Positions 36,360 to 45,188 of a stretch of 64,000 nt of DNA are shown here, in pieces. The notes under the pieces were generated by a model. It was given only the letters and a program-made list of their open reading frames with translations. It was not told the DNA's origin and did no database searches. The DNA is from Paracoccaceae bacterium (GTDB taxonomy: Bacteria; Pseudomonadota; Alphaproteobacteria; Rhodobacterales; Rhodobacteraceae), in contig JAGQRV010000037.1 in NCBI GenBank assembly GCA_020425125.1, positions 62,001 to 126,000 on the forward strand. The letters run 5' to 3'. The number at the start of each line of letters is the position of its first letter. The first letter of the stretch is position 1. Position numbers and translations under genes: made by a program.

Positions 36360-36934
36360 CTAGACCGAGGCGCCCGGAGGGAGTCGTGGCCCGTGTGCTG
36401 ACCCCAGCGACAATGCAAGGCGGGGCCGCGGTGCATCCGCGGCCAGTGGAGGCCAGCTCCCGGGAAGGTCGAGCGTCAGTTGCCCGCTCCACAATGTTGC
36501 GCCATCCCAATCGGCGCCGGCCGCGGCGAAGCGTCCGGTTCCGGCGGCCCCAGCGAATGCGCCCGTTCCCGAACGATCCTCGCAATCTCCGCCGGCGCCT
36601 TCGGCCGACCATCCTCCCGTGACCTTCAGCGACAGCCGGTCGCCGTTCTCGAACATGTAAGAACTGTAGCTATTGAACGTCCCGCTTTCGGCACGGTCAT
36701 CGCCGAGGTCACGAAGGTCTTGTGCGCGATGCGGCCGCCCTCAAACACTGCTGATCCGACATTCCGGGAGACGCTGACCGTGCGCCGCTCCCCGGTCGGG
36801 GCTTTCAGGTTCGTTGCCGCCACTTCCTGCGTCACCTAGCGAAACGGAAATATCACCTGCTCGGCTGAGGCAAGGCTCGGTGCCGCCAGCACCAGCGCAA
36901 GCACGCACGAGCCCGTCGTTTTCGGAAGGCGCAT
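36360..36934 (-). pseudogene. Decayed gene for a small exported protein
   Basis: From an ATG at 36934 the frame gives an intact signal peptide (TGSCVLALVLAAPSLASAE), then meets TAG at 36838-36836. The same frame continues with VTQEVAATNLKAPTGERRTV, and near 36690-36720 a shift of frame is needed to continue as NSYSSYMFENGDRLSLKVTG and on to a beta-rich tail. One stop and one frameshift in a coherent protein of about 190 residues point to a pseudogene. The family was not identified. Confidence 0.65.
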
Positions 36935-37029
36935 GATGGTCTCCTCCGGATGGACGGCCCTGCCGGAACCTGCAAGCGGGACGATCGCCCCGAGAGAGAG
37001 GAAAGTCCCGAAACCGCGTCCGAAAACGC

Positions 37030-38570
37030 ATGAAAATCTCCGAAATCCTACGTCGCGGCGTCACGCCGGGACCGGTGTGTTACACCGGCCGCTGGTTCGG
37101 TCCGGATCGCGGCGCGTGGTCGATCCCCAGGGCGAATTGCATCCGCTGCGTCCCCAGTCCGTTCGGGCGCTGAGTCTTTTTTCGACCCGCGCCGGCAAGG
37201 TCGTGACCCGTGACGAGATCTTCGCCGAGGTCTGGCCGGACCCGGCAGTCACGGACGACAGCCTCACCCAGTGCATCGGCGATATCCGCGGCGCACTCGG
37301 CAACATGGACCGCCGCATTCTGGAGACGATTCCGCGCTGCGGCTTCCGGCTTCACCCGGATCCGGCTCCGGCACGCCGATTTCCCTTCGGACCGGTCATG
37401 CCCGCGCTCCTTGGTGCGGCGGCGCTCCTTCTGGCCGGGGCGGTGTGGCGCGACAGTGGTCGGCAAATGCGTGGGCCAACCGTTTCGATTGTGGCGGCGC
37501 AGGGGACAGATCCGCTGTCCGCGGAAGTTGGCGTGCCCTTGGACCGCGACACCAGAATCTGCCGGTTGTCGGAAGGCGGTCGCTTCGTCCTCGAATTGTC
37601 CAAGCCGTCGGCACACCCGATCACGGCCGAGCTTGTCGACACGTCGACTTCGGCAGTCCTGCTGTCGCAGTCGTTGCCCGATGTCACGCGGCAGGACACG
37701 GTGGAAATTGAGGGCGTGCGCCTCGCAACCCGCGTGGCCTCCCCCACAAGCGGTGCAATCGCACAGGCGCTGATCGGAACCCTCCGCGACAAGCCGATAG
37801 CCGCGCTGACCACGTACGTGTGTTATCTCCATTCCTTCCGGTGGCGGTTCGAGGCGCTGTTTCGGCGCGCCCAGGCCTGTCTGACGACCCTCGCCGAACG
37901 GGATCCTGAAAACGCCACGGCGCTGGCGTTCCTGGGAGCGACCTACGTAGCGCGGTACTGGTACGGGACAGGACTGGATGGACCGGCGCGCGACGACCGG
38001 CCTTCGGCTGCCGCTGGCCCAGGTAGCGCTCGCGTCGGTGGGCGCGGCCGAGGACGCTGGTCTTCCCGACGATGGGCAGGTCCACCTCGCGGTCCGACGG
38101 CGTAATACGGAAACTGCAAGACGGCACACATGATCGCCACGCTGCATCAGGCGATGCAGCTCAATCCCGACGATCCGGCCATTCTCGGTACGGCCGGAAA
38201 CTGCATGGCGTATTCCGGCGACTGGGAGGACGGCGTCTCGCTTGCGCGCTGCGGGATCGCACTCGCGCAGGAGAATGACTAGCGCCGGTAGTATTGGGCG
38301 ATTGGCAAGCATGCCTGGCTGGACGGCGATTACCAAGCGGCACCAGATGCCTTTCTGCGCGGTTTTGCCGAGAACGACTGGCACACCCACCTGCATCTCG
38401 CCTACAAGCTGCCCAATCTTGGGCGGCTCGACGAGCCTCGCGACAAGGTTCATGTTCCGAGAAAGGTCTATCCGGGCTTCACAAGCGCCGATGCCCGTGA
38501 GACCCACAGGCGGCGGCGCTTCGACGAGCCCTATAAGGCCCGAATGGACACGGCTCCAGCGCGCCGGCCT
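37030..38570 (+). pseudogene. Decayed winged-helix/TPR regulator (CadC-like layout)
   Basis: Readable pieces occur in order: an OmpR-type winged helix (LHPLRPQSVRALSLFSTRAG, then ETIPRCGFRL), a transmembrane segment (MPALLGAAALLLAGAVW) and TPR-like sequence (ATLHQAMQLNPDDPAILGTA; YWAIGKHAWLDGDYQA; THLHLAYKLPNLGRLDE). They lie in different frames, with shifts near 37090, 37975 and 38125 and in-frame TAG codons at 38280 and 38289. The original protein was a membrane-bound winged-helix regulator with TPRs. It is not functional as a whole; the winged-helix part alone might still be translated. Confidence 0.7.
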
Positions 38571-38950
38571 CCCTGGGCGGCCCGGATGCCGGGACCGGCG
38601 GCGCGCAGGCGTCTCTCGAACCGCCCTCTGCCGAATGACGTGCCGCGGACTCCGTCGATCGTGCCAGTTTCATGTGGCGGCCAGCGCCTTCACACATCCG
38701 CATCCAGAGGACACTCATCACATCGCAATTGGAGCCGGACGATGACGGGGTCCGGCCAGACCGCCATCATGGTGCGACAGCAAGCCCGAGACGTGCGGAA
38801 GACAGGAATTGGCGATGCGGACCAGTGCAGGGCGACGACGCTACGGATGTCCAGCCTTCCGCGGGGCGAGCCTGGCGCTTGCGAACAAGTTGCGCGGGCG
38901 GGCGACCCTTGTCGGGTGCGCGAGGATGGCGCGCCTGAAAGGCTGCGCTA
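38571..38950. other. 380-bp stretch without a gene
   Basis: Lies after the decayed TPR gene and before the end of the LuxR-type regulator. No coherent frame, hairpin or repeat was recognised. Confidence 0.5.
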
Positions 38951-39754
38951 TCAGAGCGCTCGGCCCCTCTGAAGTGCGGCGGCTCCGGCAATGCCAACAG
39001 GACGCGGTTCGCACGCCGGGTCCCGCCGTGCCGGTCCGCTCGCCGCTATGCCGTCCTCCGACCGCACGGCAACACGCGGATCCGATCCCGGAGGATCAGC
39101 CTGCCGGGTGGACATTCGCAGGTCGAGATCCGCGCGGAGATGCGAGACCGCGGCACGCCGGTTCTCGGCGCCCAGCTTCTGCAGGATGTTGTGGACGTGG
39201 TTCTTGACCGTCGCGACGCTGAGCGACAATTCGCGGGCGATGTCCTTGTTCGAATAGTCCAGCGAAACGAGGCTGAGGATCTGCCGCTCGCGGCCGGTCA
39301 GCTCCTTCTGGTCGGGGTCGCCCGGCTCCGGCGGGCGCTTGCGGTGCCGGAGTTCGTGCATCAGGCTGCCGGCAACGCGGCGCGAACAGATGAGTTCTCC
39401 CCGGAGCGTCGCATGGATGACGCCGCACAGATCCTCCAGCGACGACCCGGACGGCAGGTAGCCTGCGAAGCCGCAATCGGCGCAGGCAATGACCTGCGAC
39501 GGCTCCTCGGAAAGTGCGAGCGCGATCGCGGGCAGATCCGGGCGCCGGTCGAGCAGCGGTCTGAGTGTGGAGGCCACCGGCAGGCCAGTGACATCGAGCA
39601 GCAGAAGATCGGGCAGCGACAGATCGAGCTGCGACTCGATGCCGTCGAGTGTCGTGGCGGGGTCAGGCACCTGGAACTCGTCGCAGTTGTTGAGGAAGTC
39701 CGCGAGACTTTCGGCAAAGACTCTGGTCGTCGAGAACACCAGGATTCGGAACAT
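38951..39754 (-). CDS. LuxR-type regulator with an atypical receiver domain
   Basis: A 267-residue protein. The N-terminal receiver-like domain keeps the Asp of SLPDLLLLDVTG but lacks the acidic pair after strand 1 (FRILVFSTTRVFAES) and the conserved Lys of strand 5 (YLPSGSS). A LuxR/FixJ helix-turn-helix follows (LTGRERQILSLVSLDYSNKD, LSVATVKNHVHNILQKLGAE). The tail of about 45 residues is unstructured. The ATG at 39754 has AGAGGAG upstream. It is divergent from the eCIS region and is the best candidate for its regulator. Confidence 0.85.
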   Translation of the reverse strand: MFRILVFSTTRVFAESLADFLNNCDEFQVPDPATTLDGIESQLDLSLPDLLLLDVTGLPVASTLRPLLDRRPDLPAIALALSEEPSQVIACADCGFAGYLPSGSSLEDLCGVIHATLRGELICSRRVAGSLMHELRHRKRPPEPGDPDQKELTGRERQILSLVSLDYSNKDIARELSLSVATVKNHVHNILQKLGAENRRAAVSHLRADLDLRMSTRQADPPGSDPRVAVRSEDGIAASGPARRDPACEPRPVGIAGAAALQRGRAL

Positions 39755-40166
39755 GCTTGGCTCCTCTTGCAATCCTGCCGTTCGAGAACAGACTGCAATG
39801 ACGGTCCACCTGAGCGGCCCGGTCAGGGAAACTTGCCTGAAGCGCACAACAATCAGGGACGGCGGAAGGCCCTTGACCGATCCCACTCTACACCACGTTG
39901 ATTGCCCGTTCCACAATCCTGGCGCGTCAAGACTGGTAGACCGGACCGCGCACGGGGCCTGGATCGACATGAGCCCGGGGGTCTAGATCCCCGAACCCAG
40001 TGCCCCTTCAAGATTTGAGGGCACGGTCCTTTCGGGAGCTGCTTGAGATCGTGGTGGTCCGGGAGGCCACGGCTCAGGCATGGGTCCAATTTGAACCCCC
40101 CGGTCCATGGAACGCCGGCCAGGACGCAGCTAGCCTTCGCCAAGTCGATCAAAGCGAGCCGCGAAC
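39755..40166. promoter_or_regulatory. Divergent control region before the eCIS cluster
   Basis: A 412-bp gap between two divergent receiver-type genes. It contains a near-perfect 18-bp inverted repeat at 39976-39993 (CGGGG-G-TCTAGA-T-CCCCG) and an imperfect stem-loop at 40000-40024 (GTGCCC...GGGCAC with inner TCAA/TTGA). They are candidates for an operator and an attenuator. No gene is seen. Confidence 0.4.
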
Positions 40167-40550
40167 ATGCGCCAGCGCCGCATCAGTATCGTCTCTTCGG
40201 GGACGGTAGCCCCCCTTTGGCGCGAATTCCACATGGGGCTGATGCGCGATCCGGGCTTCGAAAGCACCGAGGGTGCGACGGACCCGGTCGGACTGCTGCT
40301 CGATGTGCAGAGGAAACGCGCCGATGTGGTCGTATTCTATTGCCGCGAAGGAACGCTTGGGGTGACGAGTCATCTGTTCTCCGAATTCCCCGACCTCACC
40401 ATCCTGTTCCTCTTCGATTCAGGATGGGCGTCCCTTCATCAGCGGTGTCCGTCTGCACGCGCGGCGCTCTCGCCGGCAACAGACGATCTGATCTCGACGC
40501 TGCGGATCGCCGTCGAGGATCCGTGCGCGAACGGATGGGCACATGACTGA
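40167..40550 (+). CDS. Small receiver-like protein without output domain
   Basis: A 127-residue protein with an alternating hydrophobic strand/helix pattern like a receiver (RRISIVSSGTVAPLWREF, ADVVVFYCREGTLGV, PDLTILFLFDS). The expected phosphoacceptor position reads VVFYC and has no Asp. No DNA-binding domain is present. It is divergent from the LuxR-type gene and 122 bp before the first eCIS gene, so a regulatory partner role is inferred. Family not identified with certainty. Confidence 0.6.
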   Translation: MRQRRISIVSSGTVAPLWREFHMGLMRDPGFESTEGATDPVGLLLDVQRKRADVVVFYCREGTLGVTSHLFSEFPDLTILFLFDSGWASLHQRCPSARAALSPATDDLISTLRIAVEDPCANGWAHD

Positions 40551-40672
40551 CCCGCACATTCCGATCGCCGCACTCTCGCCCAATTCAGGGACCGGCGCGC
40601 CAGCCAGGCCCGCGATCACGCCGGTCCGGCGCCCTTCCGGCCCCGGGGGGCCAGCCAATGCGAGGAGCGAAG

Positions 40673-41053
40673 ATGGCAACCGTTAGCTGGAAACTGGATG
40701 TCGCCGTGGCGGGGGGCCCCGGTGCAGCGCTGGCACAAAGCGTGGCGGCCGAGGCCTATGACAAGGTGACGGTCGAGATCGCCGACGCAGCGGCGGACCA
40801 GGCCGTGGAGATCGGCGCAGCGACAGGCGACGTCCTGTTCCTGCTCGTCACCGCCAGCACCTATGGCGATGGACTGACCTACAGGGTCAACGACGGGGGC
40901 AATCCCGCGCACGCGCTCGACCGCCCGCTGCTGCTGGCCGGGGCCGGCGCGATCGGCCTTCTGGGCTTCAGCCCGACCTCCCTTCTCTTTTCCAACGCCC
41001 TCGGGGCGAACGCGACCGTCGAGATCCTCGTCGCCCGCGATGCCACGCCGTGA
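40673..41053 (+). CDS. Small protein of unknown function opening the eCIS cluster
   Basis: A 126-residue protein, Ala/Gly/Val-rich with regular beta-strand-like stretches (ATVSWKLDVAVAGG, YDKVTVEIADAAAD, DVLFLLVTASTYGDGL). No signal peptide or motif is recognised. The ATG follows CGAGGAGCG. It lies 55 bp before the sheath gene in the same direction. It could be a particle accessory protein or cargo. Confidence 0.65.
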   Translation: MATVSWKLDVAVAGGPGAALAQSVAAEAYDKVTVEIADAAADQAVEIGAATGDVLFLLVTASTYGDGLTYRVNDGGNPAHALDRPLLLAGAGAIGLLGFSPTSLLFSNALGANATVEILVARDATP

Positions 41054-41108
41054 GACCGAAAGACGGCGGATACGAACGAACCGAAGCGATTCATGAAGGA
41101 GCGGCAGC

Positions 41109-43076
41109 ATGCCAGTAACACCTACCTATCCAGGTGTGTACATCGAGGAGCTTCCGAGCGGCGTCAGGACGATCGTCGGAGTCTCTACCTCGGTGGCCGC
41201 CTTCATCGACTATTTCGGCCGCGGACCGATCGATCACGCGGTTCAGGTCTTCAGCTTCGGCGATTTTCAGCGCGAGTTCGGCGGACTCGATCCGGACAGC
41301 GAGGCGAGCTACGGAATTCGTCAGTTCTTCACCAATGGCGGCAGCGAAGCCTGGGTGGTGCGAACCGCCGAGGCGACGACCTACGCCACGGCAAGCGTCA
41401 CGCTGCAGGATAGCGGCGGTGACGTTCTGGGCGTGAGCGCCGGGCGCGCGGCGCGCGAGGACAGCATCGAGGATCCGGGCGCCTGGGCCAATGCGCTCCG
41501 GATCGACATCGACTACGCGACCACCGATCCAACAAGCCTGTTCAACCTGACACTTACGGAAACCGCCATCCGCAACGGCCGGCGTGTGGATCTGCAAACG
41601 GAACAATACCGCAACCTCTCGATGGAACTCGGACATCCGCGGCATGCGCCGGACGTGGTCAATCAGGCGTCGCGGCTCGTTCAGCTGACCCGGGAGATCG
41701 GCGCCGCCGAAACGCGCCGGCCCGCCGAAACGGGCACTGCGGGGATCGCGCTGACCGCCGTGCCGGCCTTGGCCAATGGCGAGCAATTCACGGTCAACTA
41801 CCCCGGCGGCGCGGCCGTGGCGACACTCGAGGTCACGGCGGCACCGACGACGATGCAGGAGGCCCGGGCCATCCTGCAGACCGCGATCCGGCGCGCGGAC
41901 GATGACGAGCCGCTTCTGGCGGACGCGGTCGTGGAAATCGTCGATCATCTCGACGGAACCAACACGCATTTCCGTGTGCTCGCCGGTCGCTCCGGCGCTG
42001 GTTTCGAAGATGCGATCCTGACATTCGCAGACACGACTGGAACACCTGCCACGAATGCCGGGCTGGTCACCGGTGGCGGCGCACTTGAGAACGTGCAGCA
42101 ATACCAGGTCGGCGATACGACCAACATCGGCTTCCAGGGCGGCGGCACGGCAGGCGTTGACGGCGATCCGCCCACGGCCGCGGAATTGACCGGCGATCCC
42201 GTGCAGATGACCGGGATGCACGCGCTCGAGGATGTGGACCTATTCAACATCCTTTGCATTCCCCGTGCGGCGGAGCTGGGCGACTCGGCGGAGATCCAGG
42301 CCGTCTACAGCGCGGCCGAAGCCTATTGCGAACGGCGCCGGGCGTTCCTGATCATCGATCTGCCGGCGAACGTGGCGACGCTCCAGGGCGCGCGGGACTG
42401 GCTCGACCAGAACGCAACCCTGCGCCATGCCAACGCAGCGGCCTATTTCCCGCGCGCATTGATGCCCGACCCACCAAACGACTTCCGATTGCGCAACGTG
42501 GGTGCGAGCGGCACCATGGCCGGGGTGTTCGCGCGAACGGATTCCAATCGCGGCGTGTGGAAGGCACCGGCGGGCACCGAAGGGACGCTGCGCGGCATCT
42601 CGCAGCTCGCCGTGAAGCTCACCGATCCGCAGAACGGTCAGCTCAATCCCCTGGGGCTGAACAGCCTGCGCAACTTCGACATCTACGGCAATGTCTCCTG
42701 GGGTGCGCGGACGCTTGACGGCGCGGATGCGCTCGCCTCGCAGTGGAAATACATCCCCGTCAGGAGGCTCGCGCTCTTCATCGAAGAGAGCCTCTACCGG
42801 GGTACGCAGTGGGTGGTGTTCGAACCCAACGACGAGCCCCTCTGGGCACAGATCCGGCTCAATATCGGCGGATTCATGAACAATCTCTTCCGTCAGGGCG
42901 CCTTCCAGGGCCGCACGCCGCGCGAAGCCTATCTCGTGAAATGCGACAGCGAGACCACGACGCAGAACGACATCGACCGCGGCGTGGTCAACATCCTCGT
43001 CGGCTTCGCGCCGCTGAAGCCGGCGGAATTCGTCATCATCCAGATCCAGCAGCTCGCTGGCCAGATCCAGACATAG
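41109..43076 (+). CDS. eCIS contractile sheath protein
   Basis: A 655-residue tail-sheath protein. The start PTYPGVYIEELPSGVRTIVG and the C-terminal part KYIPVRRLALFIEESLYRGT, WVVFEPNDEPLWAQIR and GFAPLKPAEFVIIQIQQLAG are diagnostic of the sheath family (Afp2/Pvc2, T4 gp18). An insertion of about 250 residues in the middle (from 200) makes it longer than a minimal sheath. It is the only sheath gene in the window. AAGGAG precedes the ATG. Confidence 0.95.
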   Translation: MPVTPTYPGVYIEELPSGVRTIVGVSTSVAAFIDYFGRGPIDHAVQVFSFGDFQREFGGLDPDSEASYGIRQFFTNGGSEAWVVRTAEATTYATASVTLQDSGGDVLGVSAGRAAREDSIEDPGAWANALRIDIDYATTDPTSLFNLTLTETAIRNGRRVDLQTEQYRNLSMELGHPRHAPDVVNQASRLVQLTREIGAAETRRPAETGTAGIALTAVPALANGEQFTVNYPGGAAVATLEVTAAPTTMQEARAILQTAIRRADDDEPLLADAVVEIVDHLDGTNTHFRVLAGRSGAGFEDAILTFADTTGTPATNAGLVTGGGALENVQQYQVGDTTNIGFQGGGTAGVDGDPPTAAELTGDPVQMTGMHALEDVDLFNILCIPRAAELGDSAEIQAVYSAAEAYCERRRAFLIIDLPANVATLQGARDWLDQNATLRHANAAAYFPRALMPDPPNDFRLRNVGASGTMAGVFARTDSNRGVWKAPAGTEGTLRGISQLAVKLTDPQNGQLNPLGLNSLRNFDIYGNVSWGARTLDGADALASQWKYIPVRRLALFIEESLYRGTQWVVFEPNDEPLWAQIRLNIGGFMNNLFRQGAFQGRTPREAYLVKCDSETTTQNDIDRGVVNILVGFAPLKPAEFVIIQIQQLAGQIQT

Positions 43077-43088
43077 GACGGATTCCCC

Positions 43089-43613
43089 ATGGCGCAATTC
43101 AGTGTGAACACGCAAAGATTCGACCCCTACAAGAACTTCAAGTTCCGTGTCCGCTGGGACGGCCGGTTCGTGGCCGGGATCAGCAAGGTCTCGGCGCTGA
43201 AGCGGACGACGGATGTTGTCGAGCATCGCGAGGGCGGCGACCCCAGCACCGTGCGCAAGTCGCCGGGACAGTCCAAATACGAGGCGATCACGCTGGAGCG
43301 CGGCGTGACGCACGACCCGGAATTCGAGCTTTGGGCCAACAAGGTCTGGAATTTCGGGTCCGGTCTCGGCGCCGAGGTCTCGCTCAAGGACTTCCGCAAG
43401 GACGTGACGCTTGAGATGTACAACGAGGCGGGGCAACTCGCCGTGGCCTACAAGATCTACCGCTGCTGGGTATCGGAATTCCAGGCCTTGCCGGAACTGG
43501 ACGCGAGCGGCAACGCGGTCGCGATCCAAACGCTGAAGCTCGAGAACGAGGGATGGGAGCGCGACGTGGAGGTCGCGGAGCCGACGGAGCCGAGCTTCAC
43601 CGGAGCGGATTGA
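43089..43613 (+). CDS. eCIS inner tube protein
   Basis: A 174-residue protein of the T4 gp19/Hcp-like tail tube family (DPYKNFKFRVRWDGRFVAGI, KVSALKRTTDVVEHREGGDP, GVTHDPEFELWANKVW). It stacks into the tube that is driven out by sheath contraction. It is directly downstream of the sheath and is the only tube gene seen, whereas PVC and Afp have two. Confidence 0.94.
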   Translation: MAQFSVNTQRFDPYKNFKFRVRWDGRFVAGISKVSALKRTTDVVEHREGGDPSTVRKSPGQSKYEAITLERGVTHDPEFELWANKVWNFGSGLGAEVSLKDFRKDVTLEMYNEAGQLAVAYKIYRCWVSEFQALPELDASGNAVAIQTLKLENEGWERDVEVAEPTEPSFTGAD

Positions 43614-43617
43614 CGCG

Positions 43618-44349
43618 ATGCAGGCCCTGAGCGCCAGCGATGTTCTTGAGGTCGTCGAATGGGGCACGAGCCATTCGCTGACGTCCACGGCGCTGTACCT
43701 GCTCGACCGGGCCGGGACCGGGCTCGACTCGGAGACATTGGCGGCCCTGCCGCTTGGCACGCGCGACAGGCTGCTCCTGCGCCTTTACGGGGAATGCTTC
43801 GCCGGTCCGATTCGGGCGCGCGAAGCCTGCCCCGAATGCGGCGCGGAACTCGAAGTGGAATTGCGGCCCGCCGATCTGGCATTGGACGCAATTGCGGCCT
43901 CCGGCCCGACATGCCTGCAGCATGATGGCGTCACACTCCGGTTCCGGCCGACCGCGAGCCACGACCTTCTGGCAATCGAAGGCGCGTCCGACGAGGCGGA
44001 CGCGGCTCGGGCGCTCGCATTGCGCTGCATCGAGACCGCGCAGCGCGGCGACACCGAGCTGGCGCCAGAGGAGATCGGGGACGAGACGATCGCGCGGCTC
44101 GGCGAGGCCATGGCGCTGGCCGATCCGCAGGCGGATTTGACGCTCGACCTGGCCTGCGCCGATTGCGGGCACCGCTTCGGCCGCTCGTTCGACATCGCGC
44201 GGGTCCTGGTCGACGAACTGGTGAACGTCTCCCGCAGGATCTTCTGCGACGTGCACGCGCTGGCCCGCGGCTACGGCTTCAGCGAAGCCCAGATCCTCGG
44301 GATGAGCGCGTGGCGGCGGCAGGCCTACCTGGAGATGCTGGCGCCATGA
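43618..44349 (+). CDS. eCIS assembly/baseplate protein with two CxxC knuckles
   Basis: A 243-residue protein with Cys71/Cys74 (CPECGAEL) and Cys180/Cys183 (CADCGHRF), a spacing suggesting one shared zinc site. Its C terminus (VSRRIFCDVHALARGYGFSEA) resembles tail-assembly proteins found after the tube gene in contractile systems. The last codons overlap the next gene (ATGA). Probably a baseplate or tube-assembly factor. Confidence 0.78.
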   Translation: MQALSASDVLEVVEWGTSHSLTSTALYLLDRAGTGLDSETLAALPLGTRDRLLLRLYGECFAGPIRAREACPECGAELEVELRPADLALDAIAASGPTCLQHDGVTLRFRPTASHDLLAIEGASDEADAARALALRCIETAQRGDTELAPEEIGDETIARLGEAMALADPQADLTLDLACADCGHRFGRSFDIARVLVDELVNVSRRIFCDVHALARGYGFSEAQILGMSAWRRQAYLEMLAP

Positions 44350-45188
44350 GCCGCTTCCTGCAGAAGCTGATCCGGCGGGCGAACGGGACCGAAGACGCGC
44401 TGAAGGCGTCCCCAAGGGCGCTGTTCGAACCGGCGGGAAGCGGGCTGTCGATGCGGGCTTCCGCGGCGGTACCACCCGCAGCGGCATGGGTGCCGCCTTT
44501 CGAGGCCGACGCGCAGGAGGCACCTACGCGCCGCACGGACCTTGCCGCCGATACCCACGTCGCACGGCCGATGCGCGTCACCGACGACCGGGGCGCGGAT
44601 TGGAACCATCCGGCGCAAATCCTGCCAGTGGAAACGTCAGCGGAAGCGCGCCCCTGGCACCGGGGCGTCACACTGCCGGAGACGGGCGCGCCCCTCGTCG
44701 AACCTGCCGTGGCGCCAACGGCGAGGTCCGAAAGAGGTACGGCCGATCGGGTTGCGAGAACGCGGCAGGACGGCAGTGCGAACCGGGCGCGGGCGCGCGG
44801 AATGGATGCAGACCACCCGTCGACCGCGATCGTCCGGCCCGATCCGGCCGACTTGCGGTTCCCTCTCCCAGACCAGGCACGGTCCAAGGCCGGCGCCCCG
44901 CCCGACGCGGACACGTCCCCGGCGAAACGGTCGCGGCCCATCCCTGCCGTGCCGGCCGCCGTCCGTCTGACCGCGCCACCTTCGCCGCAGACGCATCGGG
45001 TCGCCCGGTGGGGCGAACTGGCGCCAGCGCAACGCGACGCGCCGGAGAATGTCGTTCACGTCACGATCGAGCATTTCGAGGTACGGGCGCTGGTCGGCGC
45101 ACCGCCCAAGCCCGAGCCCCGCACGCGGGCCGTTCAGGAGGATTCGCTCGCCGATTACGCGCGCCGGCGGCAGGAGCGGCGGCGATGA
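44346..45188 (+). CDS. Disordered eCIS-associated protein
   Basis: A 280-residue protein with a short basic helix at the N terminus (SRFLQKLIRRANGTED), a long Pro/Ala/Arg/Asp-rich central part with no predicted structure, and a conserved-looking tail (VHVTIEHFEVRALVGAP, LADYARRRQERRR). Tails of this kind recur in eCIS clusters. The start overlaps the previous stop and the stop overlaps the next start, so it is translated within the operon. A linker or chaperone role is possible; function unknown. Confidence 0.7.
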   Translation: MSRFLQKLIRRANGTEDALKASPRALFEPAGSGLSMRASAAVPPAAAWVPPFEADAQEAPTRRTDLAADTHVARPMRVTDDRGADWNHPAQILPVETSAEARPWHRGVTLPETGAPLVEPAVAPTARSERGTADRVARTRQDGSANRARARGMDADHPSTAIVRPDPADLRFPLPDQARSKAGAPPDADTSPAKRSRPIPAVPAAVRLTAPPSPQTHRVARWGELAPAQRDAPENVVHVTIEHFEVRALVGAPPKPEPRTRAVQEDSLADYARRRQERRR

